Shown: positions 24,614 through 32,855, counted from the stretch's first letter. The stretch is DNA of 64,000 bases from Actinoallomurus sp963736325 (GCA_963736325.1 CAVTOG010000009.1:1178001-1242000), one strand, 5' to 3'. The notes: generated by a model from the sequence alone, not told the origin. Made by a program: numbers and translations.

Positions 24614-26859
24614 CGGGCCGGCGGGGCGGGATCGTCCTCCCATGAGGCCAGCGTCGCGCGCATCTTCCGCGCGAAGCTCTCGCCGCTCCGCGAGAGCGAT
24701 CCCGACGCGCAGAGTGTCCCGACCGCCTCGGTGGTCTCGGCGTGCCAGTGGGCGAACTGCCGCGCCGCCTCGGCGGCGACCTCCGCGGAGGCCGCCCAGC
24801 GGCGGCGGCGCCAGAAGTCGGTGACGGCGATGTGCGCGTAGATGCCCTGGAAGAGCCCTTCCAGCGGGCGAGGGTCGGTACGCCACGGTGCGTGGTAAAG
24901 CCGTCGGTCGTCCGGGTCGAACAGCTCGAACAGGTCGAGGACCGCGCCGAGCTTCACATGCTGGAACTCGTGCAGGATCAGCAGGGCCAGCGTCGCGGAG
25001 TCCTGAGGCAGAGCGATGCCGACCGACCCGAAGGCGTCGCGGGCCGCCGAGCTGACGCTGCGGCCGGTGCCGGGATCGGCCAGCGGAACGATCGTGGACA
25101 GCCCGGCCGCCAGGCCCGGGGCGTAGTCCGGAAACCGCTCCTCGATCAGCTCCCAGGCCTCCTGGAACCGCAGCTGCCACAGAGCGGCCTGCTCGTCGGT
25201 CAGCCGCGGGGCCGCGGGCCAGCTGTGGCAGTCGCGGAACGGGTCGACGTCATCGAGGCTGACGGTGACGGGACCGGCCGTCAGCCGGCGCACCTTCTCG
25301 ACGGCATCGGCGCCGTCGACGGTGATCACGCCGCCGCGGACCTCGACCCGCGCGGTCGCCTGGCCGCGGGCCTCGAAGCGGCCGATCGTGGGCAGGCCGA
25401 CGTGGCCCTCGCGCACCGGGACGTCGAGTGCGGCGTCCACACCGGCCCGCGCGGCGGCCACACAGGCGATCGCGGCCAGGTGGCCGTCGTCGTGCGGGCT
25501 CTCGTCGCGGAGACGGCCGACCGCCCAGACCCTGAAGTACGGGTGGGCGAGGACCGTGTCCAGGGCCTCTCCGTCGGTCTCGTCCACGCGGAGCAGGAGC
25601 CGCCAGGCCTCATCGTTGCTCGCCTCGCCCTGGACGGCCGCGATGAGTGCTCGCCGGAGGCTTCGCTGGCCGGCGTCCAGGGAGGCGATCGCCCTTTCCC
25701 CGCCGTAGCCGGCGGCGATCGCGCCCAGCGCGTCGGTGTCCATCACGAAGGACGGGTGGGTGGCGCGGCCGCGCACGTGCTCGATGAGTTTCGTCAGGTC
25801 GGCGCAGAAGACGCTCGGGTTGTCGAAGCCGGAGCCGCTCCTGTACCGGTGGGCGAACAGACCGCCGCCGCAGCTCTGCACGACCGGACAGCCTCGGCAG
25901 GTTTCGCAGAGCACGGCCAGGCCGCCTTGGCGCGCGGCGATTCCGGTGTTCGCCGCGACCTCGTCGATCGAATTGCCGAAGACGTCCATTCCGGTGGCGG
26001 GAGCGCCGTCGAACGCCGTCTTCAGGGAATCGGCCTGTTCGAACGCGCCATCGGTCTCGATGACGAGGAGGTCGCTCGGCTCAAGGCCCAGGGACTCGGT
26101 CAGGCTCGCCCTTCCGTGACTCGTGCTGATGATCGAGTCGAACGTGCGGACCGGCACCGGTCTTCCGTCTTCGAGCCACGCGTCGAAGATGGTGATGAGC
26201 CAGTCCGCGTACGCCGTTTCCGACGGGCGTACGGGAGGGGTGTCCCAGGTCGCGTGAGGGAGCAGGAAATCCACCGCGGGAGGGGCGTGCCGGATCAATT
26301 CCCGGTAGACGTCGAGTGGGTCGTTCGCGACGTCGATGGTGCACAGAAGCCCGGAGTAGAGCTCATCGAACTCCGCGCGGAGCAGATCGATGGCTGTGAC
26401 GACCTTGTCGTAACTGCTCCGGCCGTCGGCGTACCGGCGGTGTCGGTCATTGGAGGCCTGGTCGCCGTCGAGGGAGATGCCCACCTTGACGCCGTGCGAG
26501 CGGAAGAGCTCGCCGAAACGACGGTCGAAGCGCACTCCGTTGGTGTGAACCCGGAGGTCGAGATCGGGGATGTCCTTCAGAGGAGTCCGCAGCGCGTCGA
26601 TGAGAGCGCCGAGATGCTCCGGCCCGGCAAGGAGAGGCTCCCCGCCGTGCAGGATCACTGTTAACCCGGTGAGCTCATGACGCGCCGCGTGCTCGGCGAT
26701 GCGTTTGGAGGCGTGCTCCATCGTCCGTACCGACATCGCGAGCGGGCGACCTCGCCAGCTCTGGTCGGCATGTTCGAAGACATAGCAATGATCGCACGCA
26801 AGGTCACAACGGCTGTGCACCTTGAGAACGAACTGCCGAAATGGAGTCAACGCCTCCAT
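24601..26859 (-). CDS. fxsB: Cyclophane-forming radical SAM/SPASM peptide maturase FxsB
   Basis: 752-residue enzyme. The radical SAM 4Fe-4S motif is Cys18, Cys22, Cys25 (CDLACDHC), with GGEP at 72-75 for SAM. SPASM cluster Cys residues are 318, 321, 324, 330 and 352. The C-terminal domain holds HEFQH at 630-634, the HExxH domain found fused to FxsB proteins and related to peptide beta-hydroxylases. The family joins side chains in the C-terminal FxSxx motif of FxsA into a cyclophane. It starts 18 bp after fxsA. The start PFRQFVLKVHSRCDLACDHC is the family's usual one. Confidence 0.95.
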   Translation of the reverse strand: MEALTPFRQFVLKVHSRCDLACDHCYVFEHADQSWRGRPLAMSVRTMEHASKRIAEHAARHELTGLTVILHGGEPLLAGPEHLGALIDALRTPLKDIPDLDLRVHTNGVRFDRRFGELFRSHGVKVGISLDGDQASNDRHRRYADGRSSYDKVVTAIDLLRAEFDELYSGLLCTIDVANDPLDVYRELIRHAPPAVDFLLPHATWDTPPVRPSETAYADWLITIFDAWLEDGRPVPVRTFDSIISTSHGRASLTESLGLEPSDLLVIETDGAFEQADSLKTAFDGAPATGMDVFGNSIDEVAANTGIAARQGGLAVLCETCRGCPVVQSCGGGLFAHRYRSGSGFDNPSVFCADLTKLIEHVRGRATHPSFVMDTDALGAIAAGYGGERAIASLDAGQRSLRRALIAAVQGEASNDEAWRLLLRVDETDGEALDTVLAHPYFRVWAVGRLRDESPHDDGHLAAIACVAAARAGVDAALDVPVREGHVGLPTIGRFEARGQATARVEVRGGVITVDGADAVEKVRRLTAGPVTVSLDDVDPFRDCHSWPAAPRLTDEQAALWQLRFQEAWELIEERFPDYAPGLAAGLSTIVPLADPGTGRSVSSAARDAFGSVGIALPQDSATLALLILHEFQHVKLGAVLDLFELFDPDDRRLYHAPWRTDPRPLEGLFQGIYAHIAVTDFWRRRRWAASAEVAAEAARQFAHWHAETTEAVGTLCASGSLSRSGESFARKMRATLASWEDDPAPPARCET

Positions 26860-26877
26860 GTCACGTGACTCTCTGTA

Positions 26878-27054
26878 TCAGATGAAGGAATTGAACGCCG
26901 CGACCGGAATGCGCGAAGTTTTGCCTATGTCTGAAATAAGTCGTGTGACGATCGCCGCGGCTTCCGTGTTTCGCGGAAGCTCTGCCAGCGGCACCCCGCG
27001 CAAATCGGAAATCAGAGCAACATCGAATGCTTCTTTGCTCTTGAGCGAGTTCAT
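26878..27054 (-). CDS. fxsA: FxSxx-COOH RiPP precursor FxsA
   Basis: 58-residue precursor peptide (ATG 27054). It ends in AAFNSFI, an exact F-x-S-x-x C-terminus, the site that FxsB modifies. The middle DLRGVPLAEL is the conserved leader text seen in FxsA peptides, and the rest is likely recognition leader. No Cys and no signal peptide. An in-frame extension to 27153 passes through a hairpin and is unlikely. First gene of the fxsA-fxsB-aac-fxsC-fxsT operon; there is no obvious ribosome site before ATG 27054. Confidence 0.92.
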   Translation of the reverse strand: MNSLKSKEAFDVALISDLRGVPLAELPRNTEAAAIVTRLISDIGKTSRIPVAAFNSFI

Positions 27055-27089
27055 GTCGACGGTCCGTTCGGTATGAAAAATGCAGTTTA

Positions 27090-27111
27090 GCCGGGACATT
27101 TGTGTCCCGGC
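27090..27111. promoter_or_regulatory. Perfect palindrome/hairpin upstream of fxsA
   Basis: 9-bp arms GCCGGGACA and TGTCCCGGC around TTTG, 36 bp upstream of the fxsA start. On the minus strand an A/T-rich stretch with five T follows. It may be an operator at the fxs promoter, or a transcript hairpin attenuating the operon. Confidence 0.5.
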
Positions 27112-27272
27112 CTCTGGTGCATTACCGGGGGATGTAGTACCCCGCGCGTGCACGAGCCTGCGCGGATGTTATATCGATCCCCGGCAGAACGCAGCCGAAC
27201 TTGAAAACTGTCTTCAGGGAGGTTTATGCCCAGATCGGGCCGAGTGGAGGTCTCTGTCGGGTAATGGTTGGA

Positions 27273-27749
27273 TCAAGGTCGGCGGGTGCCGGGAGGCCAG
27301 ATGATTTCAACGGGGATGCCACGCTGGCGCGCGTACTCCGCGACGTCGGCGGTGCCGCCGAATCCGCGCGCGGGTTCGCCGTCCCAGACGGCGAACAGGA
27401 TGTCGGCGTTGTCCAGCATTCTGCGGCTGGCCTCCATGTACGAGGCCGGCTCGGGAACGTCGTAGTCGAGTACGTGCACGATCTTCGAGCGGTTGCGGAG
27501 TGACTCGTAGGTCGCTCTGCTCTCGTCACTCAGCGTTTCAGGAAAACGCTTCGCTGGAATGAATGACTCAATTGAGCCGCCGCGATCTATCACGATTTGG
27601 GCGAAGATCTGGTCACTCCCGTCCGCGAGGCAGGTCAGTCCTACGAGCGGGGCCGGCTCATTGGCGAGAGCGTTCTGTAACCGGTGGGTCACCCAGCGCG
27701 CGGTGTCGTGGGTCAGTCCGCGATGGCCTGTGATCGCGACGCGCGGCAT
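27273..27749 (-). CDS. SLOG-domain-like nucleotide-sensing protein
   Basis: 158-residue single-domain protein with a Rossmann-like SLOG/DprA-type look: VAITGHRGLTHDT at residues 4-16, LTCLADGSDQIFAQIVIDRGG, IPAKRFPETLSD and the C-terminal NADILFAVWDGEPARGFGGTADV. In this superfamily the glycine-rich first loop and WDG/GGT motif bind nucleotides or nucleotide-like signals. GGGAGG six bases upstream supports ATG 27749. It lies upstream of fxsA on the same strand, 218 bp away, and divergent from the RyR protein gene. Exact ligand unknown. Confidence 0.72.
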   Translation of the reverse strand: MPRVAITGHRGLTHDTARWVTHRLQNALANEPAPLVGLTCLADGSDQIFAQIVIDRGGSIESFIPAKRFPETLSDESRATYESLRNRSKIVHVLDYDVPEPASYMEASRRMLDNADILFAVWDGEPARGFGGTADVAEYARQRGIPVEIIWPPGTRRP

Positions 27750-27837
27750 GAAGAACCTCCCGTGTCGAAGCGGGGGGATTCAAGATTACGTCACCACCTT
27801 AAGTTCTTCTTAATGCCCAAAGGTAACGACTCTGTGG

Positions 27838-27851
27838 CACCGAATTCGGTG
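27838..27851. promoter_or_regulatory. Palindrome in divergent SLOG/RyR promoter
   Basis: Perfect 14-bp palindrome CACCGAATTCGGTG in the 164-bp gap between the divergent genes, 62 bp before the RyR gene and 88 bp before the SLOG gene. It suits a shared operator. Confidence 0.4.
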
Positions 27852-27913
27852 GCTGTCCATGGAACGCCTCTTCAAATATCCTCGTACTGGGGCACGGGGC
27901 GACGAGGTGATTC

Positions 27914-29605
27914 ATGGCGAAGCTGGCCGGCTATGGGACCCTAGCGTTGATCACAATGATCCTCGGTTACTGGGGACTGACCGACTACTTGCACGGCGGG
28001 TACAGCCCGTTCGATATCGCCTATCAAGATCTTCAATTGTTCGTCGTGAGTTCCGACGCGCTCCGCGACGGCGGGCCGGTCCCGGTCCCGTTGCAGATCG
28101 CGCGGTTCGCGGCGCCGGCCGTCACATCCGCTTCGATCATTTCGGCGGTCTATGCCACGCTCGACTCCCGGCGGCGTGACCTGCACATTCGTCGGGCCTC
28201 CGGGCATGTCGTCGTCTGCGGGGGCGACCGGAAGGCGTTTCTGCTGGCGGCGCGGCTGCGTATGGAGAAGAGCACTGTCGTGCTCGTACGGCCGCGGGTC
28301 GACGCGGACGTGGCGGCCGAGTGCCGTGCGGCGGGGTTGCTGGTCGTCGAAGGGGAGCCGAGCAGCGTCGAGACGTTGCGGAGGGCGGCGCTGCCGCGCG
28401 CCAAGGCGCTCTACGTCGTCACTCCCGACAACGCGGCGAACGTCGCGATCACCGTGCTGGCCCACCGGCTCGGCTCGGGACGGCGCCGCCCCCTGGTCTG
28501 TTATGTCGCCGTCGACGACCCGGGGCTGATCGCCACGCTGACGGCCCGATTCCTCAGCGCGCCGATGCGGGCCGGCATCGACCTCAGTCTCTTCAGCGAG
28601 ACCGAGATCGCCGCGCACGTGCTGCTCGACCGGCACGCGCCCTCGGGCGTACCACAGAAGGTGGCGGTGATCGGCCTGAACGCCCTCGGGCAGGCGCTGA
28701 CGCTGGAGCTGGCGCGGCGGTGGCAGGAACAGTTCCGGCTGACCGGAGAGCCGTTGGTGCTGATCCTGGTGGACGAGGAGGCTCCGCGGATCTGGGATCT
28801 GCTCAGGTCGCGGCACGAGATCCTGCGGGACGCCTGTCAGGTCGACTTCGTGACGGTCCCCGCGGAGCACTTACGCGCCTCGCCGGCGAGTGAGCTGCTC
28901 AGGTCGCCGGCCTGGCGACCGCCCGCCCTGGCCCTGGTCAGCACCGGCGACGCGGACGGGGCGCTCGCCGTCGGCCTCGGGGTACGCGGCATCTGCCGCG
29001 ACACGCTGGTCGCGGTGTGCGTCGACGAGCACGGGGAGGAACTCAACGAGGTGCTCAACGACCTCGTCGGCGGGGTCGCGGGCGCGCTGTCCGTCTTCGG
29101 GGTGCAAGAGGCGGTGTGCGAGCCGGACTTCATCCGCGACGGTGTCGCCACCGAGCGGCTCGCGCGCTCGCTGCACGGCCGTTACCTGCAGACCTGCCTG
29201 ATGCAGGGGGAGACGTCGGCCGACAACCCGGCGCTGCGCATCTGGGAGCGGCTGCCCGAGCGGATCCGCGAGCTCAACCGTAGCCAGGCCCGGCACATCG
29301 GGTCGAAGCTCAACGCGATCGACTGCTTCCTGCTGCCGTTCGTCGAGGACGGGTCCTCACCGGCGTTCATGCTGAGCCCGGCCGAGATCGAGGAGCTGGC
29401 ACGTGCCGAGCACACGCGGTGGATGAAGGAGCGGACATCGGCCGGGTACGTTCATGGAGCCCGGCGTACACGGCGTGCCCATCCCGACATGGTCGCCTGG
29501 GAACGGCTCTCGGAGCCGGCGCGGGAGAAGGATCGCGCCTTCGTGCGCGCCATTCCGGACATCGTGGCCGACATCGGCTTTCACGTGGCCCGTACTCACG
29601 AATGA
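27914..29605 (+). CDS. Membrane TrkA-N/RCK protein with C-terminal RyR domain
   Basis: 563-residue protein. Two hydrophobic helices at about 6-26 and 63-83 anchor it, leaving a cytoplasmic part. Residues 97-240 form a TrkA-N/RCK Rossmann domain (GHVVVCGGDRKAFLLAARL, GEPSSVETLRRAAL). A second Rossmann-like unit begins at PQKVAVIGLNALGQALTLEL (247-266). Residues 490-555 match the ryanodine-receptor repeat (RyR): EELARAEHTRWMKERTSAGY, HPDMVAWERLSE, EKDRAFVRAIPDI. In conflict systems RyR is proposed to sense nucleotide-derived signals. Only two helices, so it is not a full K+ channel. Ribosome site GAGGTGA precedes ATG 27914. Confidence 0.85.
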   Translation: MAKLAGYGTLALITMILGYWGLTDYLHGGYSPFDIAYQDLQLFVVSSDALRDGGPVPVPLQIARFAAPAVTSASIISAVYATLDSRRRDLHIRRASGHVVVCGGDRKAFLLAARLRMEKSTVVLVRPRVDADVAAECRAAGLLVVEGEPSSVETLRRAALPRAKALYVVTPDNAANVAITVLAHRLGSGRRRPLVCYVAVDDPGLIATLTARFLSAPMRAGIDLSLFSETEIAAHVLLDRHAPSGVPQKVAVIGLNALGQALTLELARRWQEQFRLTGEPLVLILVDEEAPRIWDLLRSRHEILRDACQVDFVTVPAEHLRASPASELLRSPAWRPPALALVSTGDADGALAVGLGVRGICRDTLVAVCVDEHGEELNEVLNDLVGGVAGALSVFGVQEAVCEPDFIRDGVATERLARSLHGRYLQTCLMQGETSADNPALRIWERLPERIRELNRSQARHIGSKLNAIDCFLLPFVEDGSSPAFMLSPAEIEELARAEHTRWMKERTSAGYVHGARRTRRAHPDMVAWERLSEPAREKDRAFVRAIPDIVADIGFHVARTHE

Positions 29606-29671
29606 CCGGGCGCCGCGGTGGCGGCACCCGGTCAGTACGGGACGGCCTCATGTCGTCGCCGCTCGATGGTC

Positions 29672-30196
29672 TTATCCGATCGGGGCGAGGCAGAGCACGT
29701 AGCCGGCCTCGCCGACCTTGCCCTTCCAGAAGGCGCTCTTGGCGCCCGTGAACGGCTTGCAGATCGACGCGGTGCTGAGGTCGAACTGGACCTGCGTCTT
29801 GTCCTCGACCTTGCCGACGACCTTGTACGCGGCCTTCGTGCCGGCGCAGTCGACGACCTTGATGTCCTCGGCGCTTCCGCGGGACACGCAGTCACCGGGC
29901 TTGGCGGCGTCCGGGTTGCTCTTCGCGGCCTTGATGCCGAAGACGATCCCGACGATGACGAGGATCGCGAGGATCGTGAGGGAGATGATCCTGCGTTTCT
30001 TGAGGTTCTTCTGCGGCGGGGCAGGCGGCATGCCGTACTGGCCTTGGGGCGGGCCGGGAGGCATGCCGCCGTACTGGCCCTGAGGCGGGCCGGGGGGCAT
30101 GCCGTACTGCGGGCCGCCAGGCTGTCCCTGCGGGCCGCCGGGTCCCGGAGGGTACGGGGCGTTCTGCGGCGGCGGGTTGTACTCGGGAGCTGTCAC
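29672..30196 (-). CDS. LppU-like membrane protein with Pro/Gly-rich N-terminus
   Basis: 174-residue protein. A cytoplasmic N-terminus of about 65 residues is rich in Pro, Gly, Gln and Tyr with imperfect MPPGPPQGQYG repeats, followed by a KNLKKRR positive patch, one transmembrane helix (about 70-90), and an extracellular domain with Cys pairs in KPGDCVSRG, VVDCAGTKAAY, ASICKPF and YVLCLAPIG. This fits the LppU/SCO3897 family of unknown function. GTG 30196 is preceded by AAAGGTGAT. No operon partner. Confidence 0.8.
   Translation of the reverse strand: MTAPEYNPPPQNAPYPPGPGGPQGQPGGPQYGMPPGPPQGQYGGMPPGPPQGQYGMPPAPPQKNLKKRRIISLTILAILVIVGIVFGIKAAKSNPDAAKPGDCVSRGSAEDIKVVDCAGTKAAYKVVGKVEDKTQVQFDLSTASICKPFTGAKSAFWKGKVGEAGYVLCLAPIG
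30027..30110. repeat. Imperfect tandem repeats coding for MPPGPPQG units
   Basis: About two and a half copies of a 33-36 base unit containing GGCATGCCG and GGCGGGCC, inside the LppU-like gene. Variation between copies points to slippage or unequal crossing over. Confidence 0.6.
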
Positions 30197-30499
30197 CTGA
30201 CATCACCTTTCGCGGCGATTGAAATCGGGGGTGCAAAATCGGCATTCCGCCACTTACGACGTGTTGGTGGTCCTGTTGGTTCAAGGCTCACGGACTCCGT
30301 CCTGAGGAATTTCGGCCCGACCGTAGAAGGCGTCCCCGGGACGGGTTCCCATGAGGTCGCGAGGACCGGGTTTTCGGCCCGGTGTCATCGCATCTGCGAG
30401 GTCTTTCGGGTGGTTAGGCTGGTGTCCGCCCGCCCGCTGGCGGTTCCCGGATCGCGTCTGCATTATGGGAGACATGACGGGTGCGATGGGGGAAAGGCG
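30197..30499. other. Intergenic region with divergent promoters
   Basis: About 300 bases between divergent genes. No convincing coding sequence. It holds a short inverted repeat ACCGGG/CCCGGT (30365-30370 and 30378-30383). Nothing else recognised. Confidence 0.4.
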
Positions 30500-31843
30500 A
30501 TGACCGCCGAGCAGATCGGCCGCTGGGAGGAGCTACTGTCCGCCCTCGCGAGCCTGATACCGGACGACGCCGCCGCCATCGTCATCGACGGCGAACGCCA
30601 CACGGCCACGGTCGCCGACCGTCTGACCGAACACCTCCAGGCCATCGGCCGCCCCTGCGTACGCCTCACCGACGAGAGCGACCTCCCCACCACCGACGGC
30701 CCCCACCACGAGATCACCCTCGCCGACGGCCCCCACCACCGCGCCCACCCACCCGCACGAGGCTGGGACGCGGTGATCTGGCTCCGCACCGCCACGGGAA
30801 ACGCCATTGAGGCGGGCGCGGGCATTGAGCGTGCGACACCGGGCGATGTCGAGTCGGACACGGCAGCCGGGCGTGCAGCGTCGGGTGGCGGTGCCGAGCC
30901 GGGTGAGGATGGCTTGAGCGTCGAGCCGGGTGGTGATGTCGAGGGTCGCATGGACGCTGGGCATTCGGCGTCCGGCGCGCGAGATGGTGGTGCGGGCGCT
31001 GGAGGTGCGGCGCCGGGCGTGCGAGGTGGTGGTGCTGCGCACGAGGTGTCGGGTGGGCCGGACGAGGGTGTTGGAACGAGCGTGGATGTCCCGTGTGGAG
31101 TGCCGGACGGGGGTGTTGGGGCTGTGGGTATCGGGCGTGGGAGGCCGGGGGAGAAGAGTGCTGAGGCCGATGCCGACATTGTGATCGACATGCAGGACGC
31201 GGGGCGGCCGGTGATTCGGCATGTTGTGGCGCGGTTGGCGGGGCGTAGTGCTTGGTATGTCACCGAGAGTCGTGCGTTCTTTGCGACTCGGGCTGAGACT
31301 TGGGATGCCAAGTTCGGTGACGACATGCCCGCGTACGAGGCCGCGGTCGCCGAGGCCGGTATTGAATCCGGCGGTACGGCTCTGGACGTGGGGTGTGGGA
31401 CCGGTCGGGCGTTGCCGAGTCTGCGGGCCGCCGTAGGGGCCCGCGGAAACGTGATCGGGCTCGACATCACGCCGGAGATGCTGGCGGCGGCGAAGTCCAA
31501 GGGACGAGCTGAACACGCGACCCTGGTCCTTGCCGACGCCCGTCACCTGCCGATCGCGGACGCCCAGGCGGACGCGGTCTTCGCGGCAGGTCTGGTCACC
31601 CACCTGCCCGACGTGACCATGGGCCTCGCGGAGTTGGCCAGGGTCACCCGCCTTGGCGGGAAACTCGTCGTCTTCCACCCGTCCGGGCGCGCCGCCCTCG
31701 CCGCTCGCCACGGCCGTGAACTACGCCCGGACGAGCCACTGGCGAAGACCCGGCTCGGTCTGCTCCTGTCGGCCACGGGCTGGAAACTGAGCACCTACGA
31801 CGATCCGCCGCACCGCTTCCTCGCCCTCGCCGCACGCGTCTGA
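30500..31843 (+). CDS. Class I methyltransferase fused to degenerate nucleoside-kinase-like domain
   Basis: 447-residue protein. The first 100 residues (IVIDGERHTATVADRLTEHL, RGWDAVIWLRT) resemble a uridine-kinase-like P-loop fold but lack the GxxxxGKT/S loop. Residues about 108-235 are a Gly/Ala/Glu/Asp-rich low-complexity stretch; after it DADIVIDMQDAGRPVI resumes the kinase-like pattern. Residues about 260-447 form a SAM methyltransferase with motif I ALDVGCGTGRALP, GLDITPEMLAAAK and post-motif text LARVTRLGGKLVVFHPSG. ATG 30500 has GGAAAGG upstream. A longer upstream frame to 29618 is spurious. Substrate unknown. Confidence 0.8.
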   Translation: MTAEQIGRWEELLSALASLIPDDAAAIVIDGERHTATVADRLTEHLQAIGRPCVRLTDESDLPTTDGPHHEITLADGPHHRAHPPARGWDAVIWLRTATGNAIEAGAGIERATPGDVESDTAAGRAASGGGAEPGEDGLSVEPGGDVEGRMDAGHSASGARDGGAGAGGAAPGVRGGGAAHEVSGGPDEGVGTSVDVPCGVPDGGVGAVGIGRGRPGEKSAEADADIVIDMQDAGRPVIRHVVARLAGRSAWYVTESRAFFATRAETWDAKFGDDMPAYEAAVAEAGIESGGTALDVGCGTGRALPSLRAAVGARGNVIGLDITPEMLAAAKSKGRAEHATLVLADARHLPIADAQADAVFAAGLVTHLPDVTMGLAELARVTRLGGKLVVFHPSGRAALAARHGRELRPDEPLAKTRLGLLLSATGWKLSTYDDPPHRFLALAARV

Positions 31844-32006
31844 CGGCTCCGCCCCGTTTCGTCACGGCGGTTCGGCGGCGCCCATGGTCTCGCGGGACGC
31901 GTGGCTCCGAGCCGTTCATGCTTTCTTCCTTGCTCTGCCGCGGTGCAGAGGTCCCTCGGGGCGGACGCTTCGTGTTCGGGCAGCGTGGCGCCTCGGTGCC
32001 TCCGGG

Positions 32007-32855
32007 TTATGGTCTGCCGGCGTGGGGGGTCGTCGTTTCGGTGGTCAGCAGGTGGCCCGTGCGGGCATCGTGGAGCATGTTCTGGGTGCCGCGCCACTCG
32101 GTGGTCAGCATGAACAGTTTCGTGCCGTCTTCGCCGCCCAGCATGCAGGCGAAGCAGCCCTGGTCGAACTCGATGGTTCGCAGGACCTCGCCGCCCTCGC
32201 GGACGCGTACGCACCGTTTGTTGGGGACGTCGGCGTACCAGACGGTGTTCTCGGCGTCCATGCAGATGCCGTCCGGGACGCCGGTGCCCAGGTCGGCCCA
32301 CACACGGCGGTTCGACAGGGTGCCGTTCGGGGTGAGGTCGAAGGCGGTCAGGCGTTTGCCGTACGACTCGGCGACGATCAGGGTCGTGTCGTCCGGGGTG
32401 ACGGCCATGCCGTTGCCGAACGCTATGCCGTCCGCCACCTCGCGTGCCTCGCCGTTCGGGGTCACGACGGCGACGATGCCCGGTTTGAAGGGTTCGCCGG
32501 CCATCAGGTCGAAGCTGCCGCCGTTGACGAAGACGTTGCCGTGTGCGTCCACGACGATCTCGTTGAAGCCGCCTGCGAGACCGCTCAGGTCGGCGTGGGT
32601 CACCAGTGAGCCGTCCGGCTCCTGGCGCAGCAGTCTCGCCTCGGGACCCGACATGACCAGGAGGCGGCCGTCCGGGAGCCAGTCGATGGAGAACGGGAAC
32701 GTCGCCGGGACGCGTGCCATCACCTCGGTGGCACCGTCCAGGCCGACCGCGATCACCTCTTGAGTGCCCCAGTCGCAGAACCAGAGGCGGCCCTCGTGCC
32801 AGCGGGGCGACTCGCCGAACGCGATGCCGGTCAGCAGAACGGATGGATCAGGCAT
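32007..32855 (-). CDS. SMP-30/gluconolactonase family protein
   Basis: 282-residue six-bladed beta-propeller lactonase of the SMP-30/gluconolaconase/LRE family. Seen: IAFGESPRWHEGRLWFCDW with the metal-binding Glu near the start, GGFNEIVVDAHGNVFVNGG, IAFGNGMAVTPD, and VPDGICMDAENTVWYAD with the metal-binding Asp/Asn pattern. It opens sugar lactones or related esters in the cytoplasm. The gene stands alone; the 160 bases beyond its stop hold nothing recognisable. Confidence 0.9.
   Translation of the reverse strand: MPDPSVLLTGIAFGESPRWHEGRLWFCDWGTQEVIAVGLDGATEVMARVPATFPFSIDWLPDGRLLVMSGPEARLLRQEPDGSLVTHADLSGLAGGFNEIVVDAHGNVFVNGGSFDLMAGEPFKPGIVAVVTPNGEAREVADGIAFGNGMAVTPDDTTLIVAESYGKRLTAFDLTPNGTLSNRRVWADLGTGVPDGICMDAENTVWYADVPNKRCVRVREGGEVLRTIEFDQGCFACMLGGEDGTKLFMLTTEWRGTQNMLHDARTGHLLTTETTTPHAGRP

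Noticed and set aside
24614..25180. 5' extension of the acetyltransferase
   Set aside because: The added sequence is an out-of-frame reading of fxsB, Arg/Pro/Gly-rich and unconserved.
26860..26877. HExxH in FxsB as proof of a metalloprotease
   Set aside because: The motif at residues 630-634 belongs to a domain now linked to peptide hydroxylation as well, so protease activity is not claimed.
29618..30499. 5' extension of the methyltransferase to 741 residues
   Set aside because: It runs antisense through the LppU-like gene; ATG 30500 has a ribosome site.
30463..31711. Minus-strand frames of 345 and 392 codons opposite the methyltransferase
   Set aside because: Both are Pro/Arg/Thr-rich shadows with no recognisable domain; the plus strand carries clear SAM motifs.
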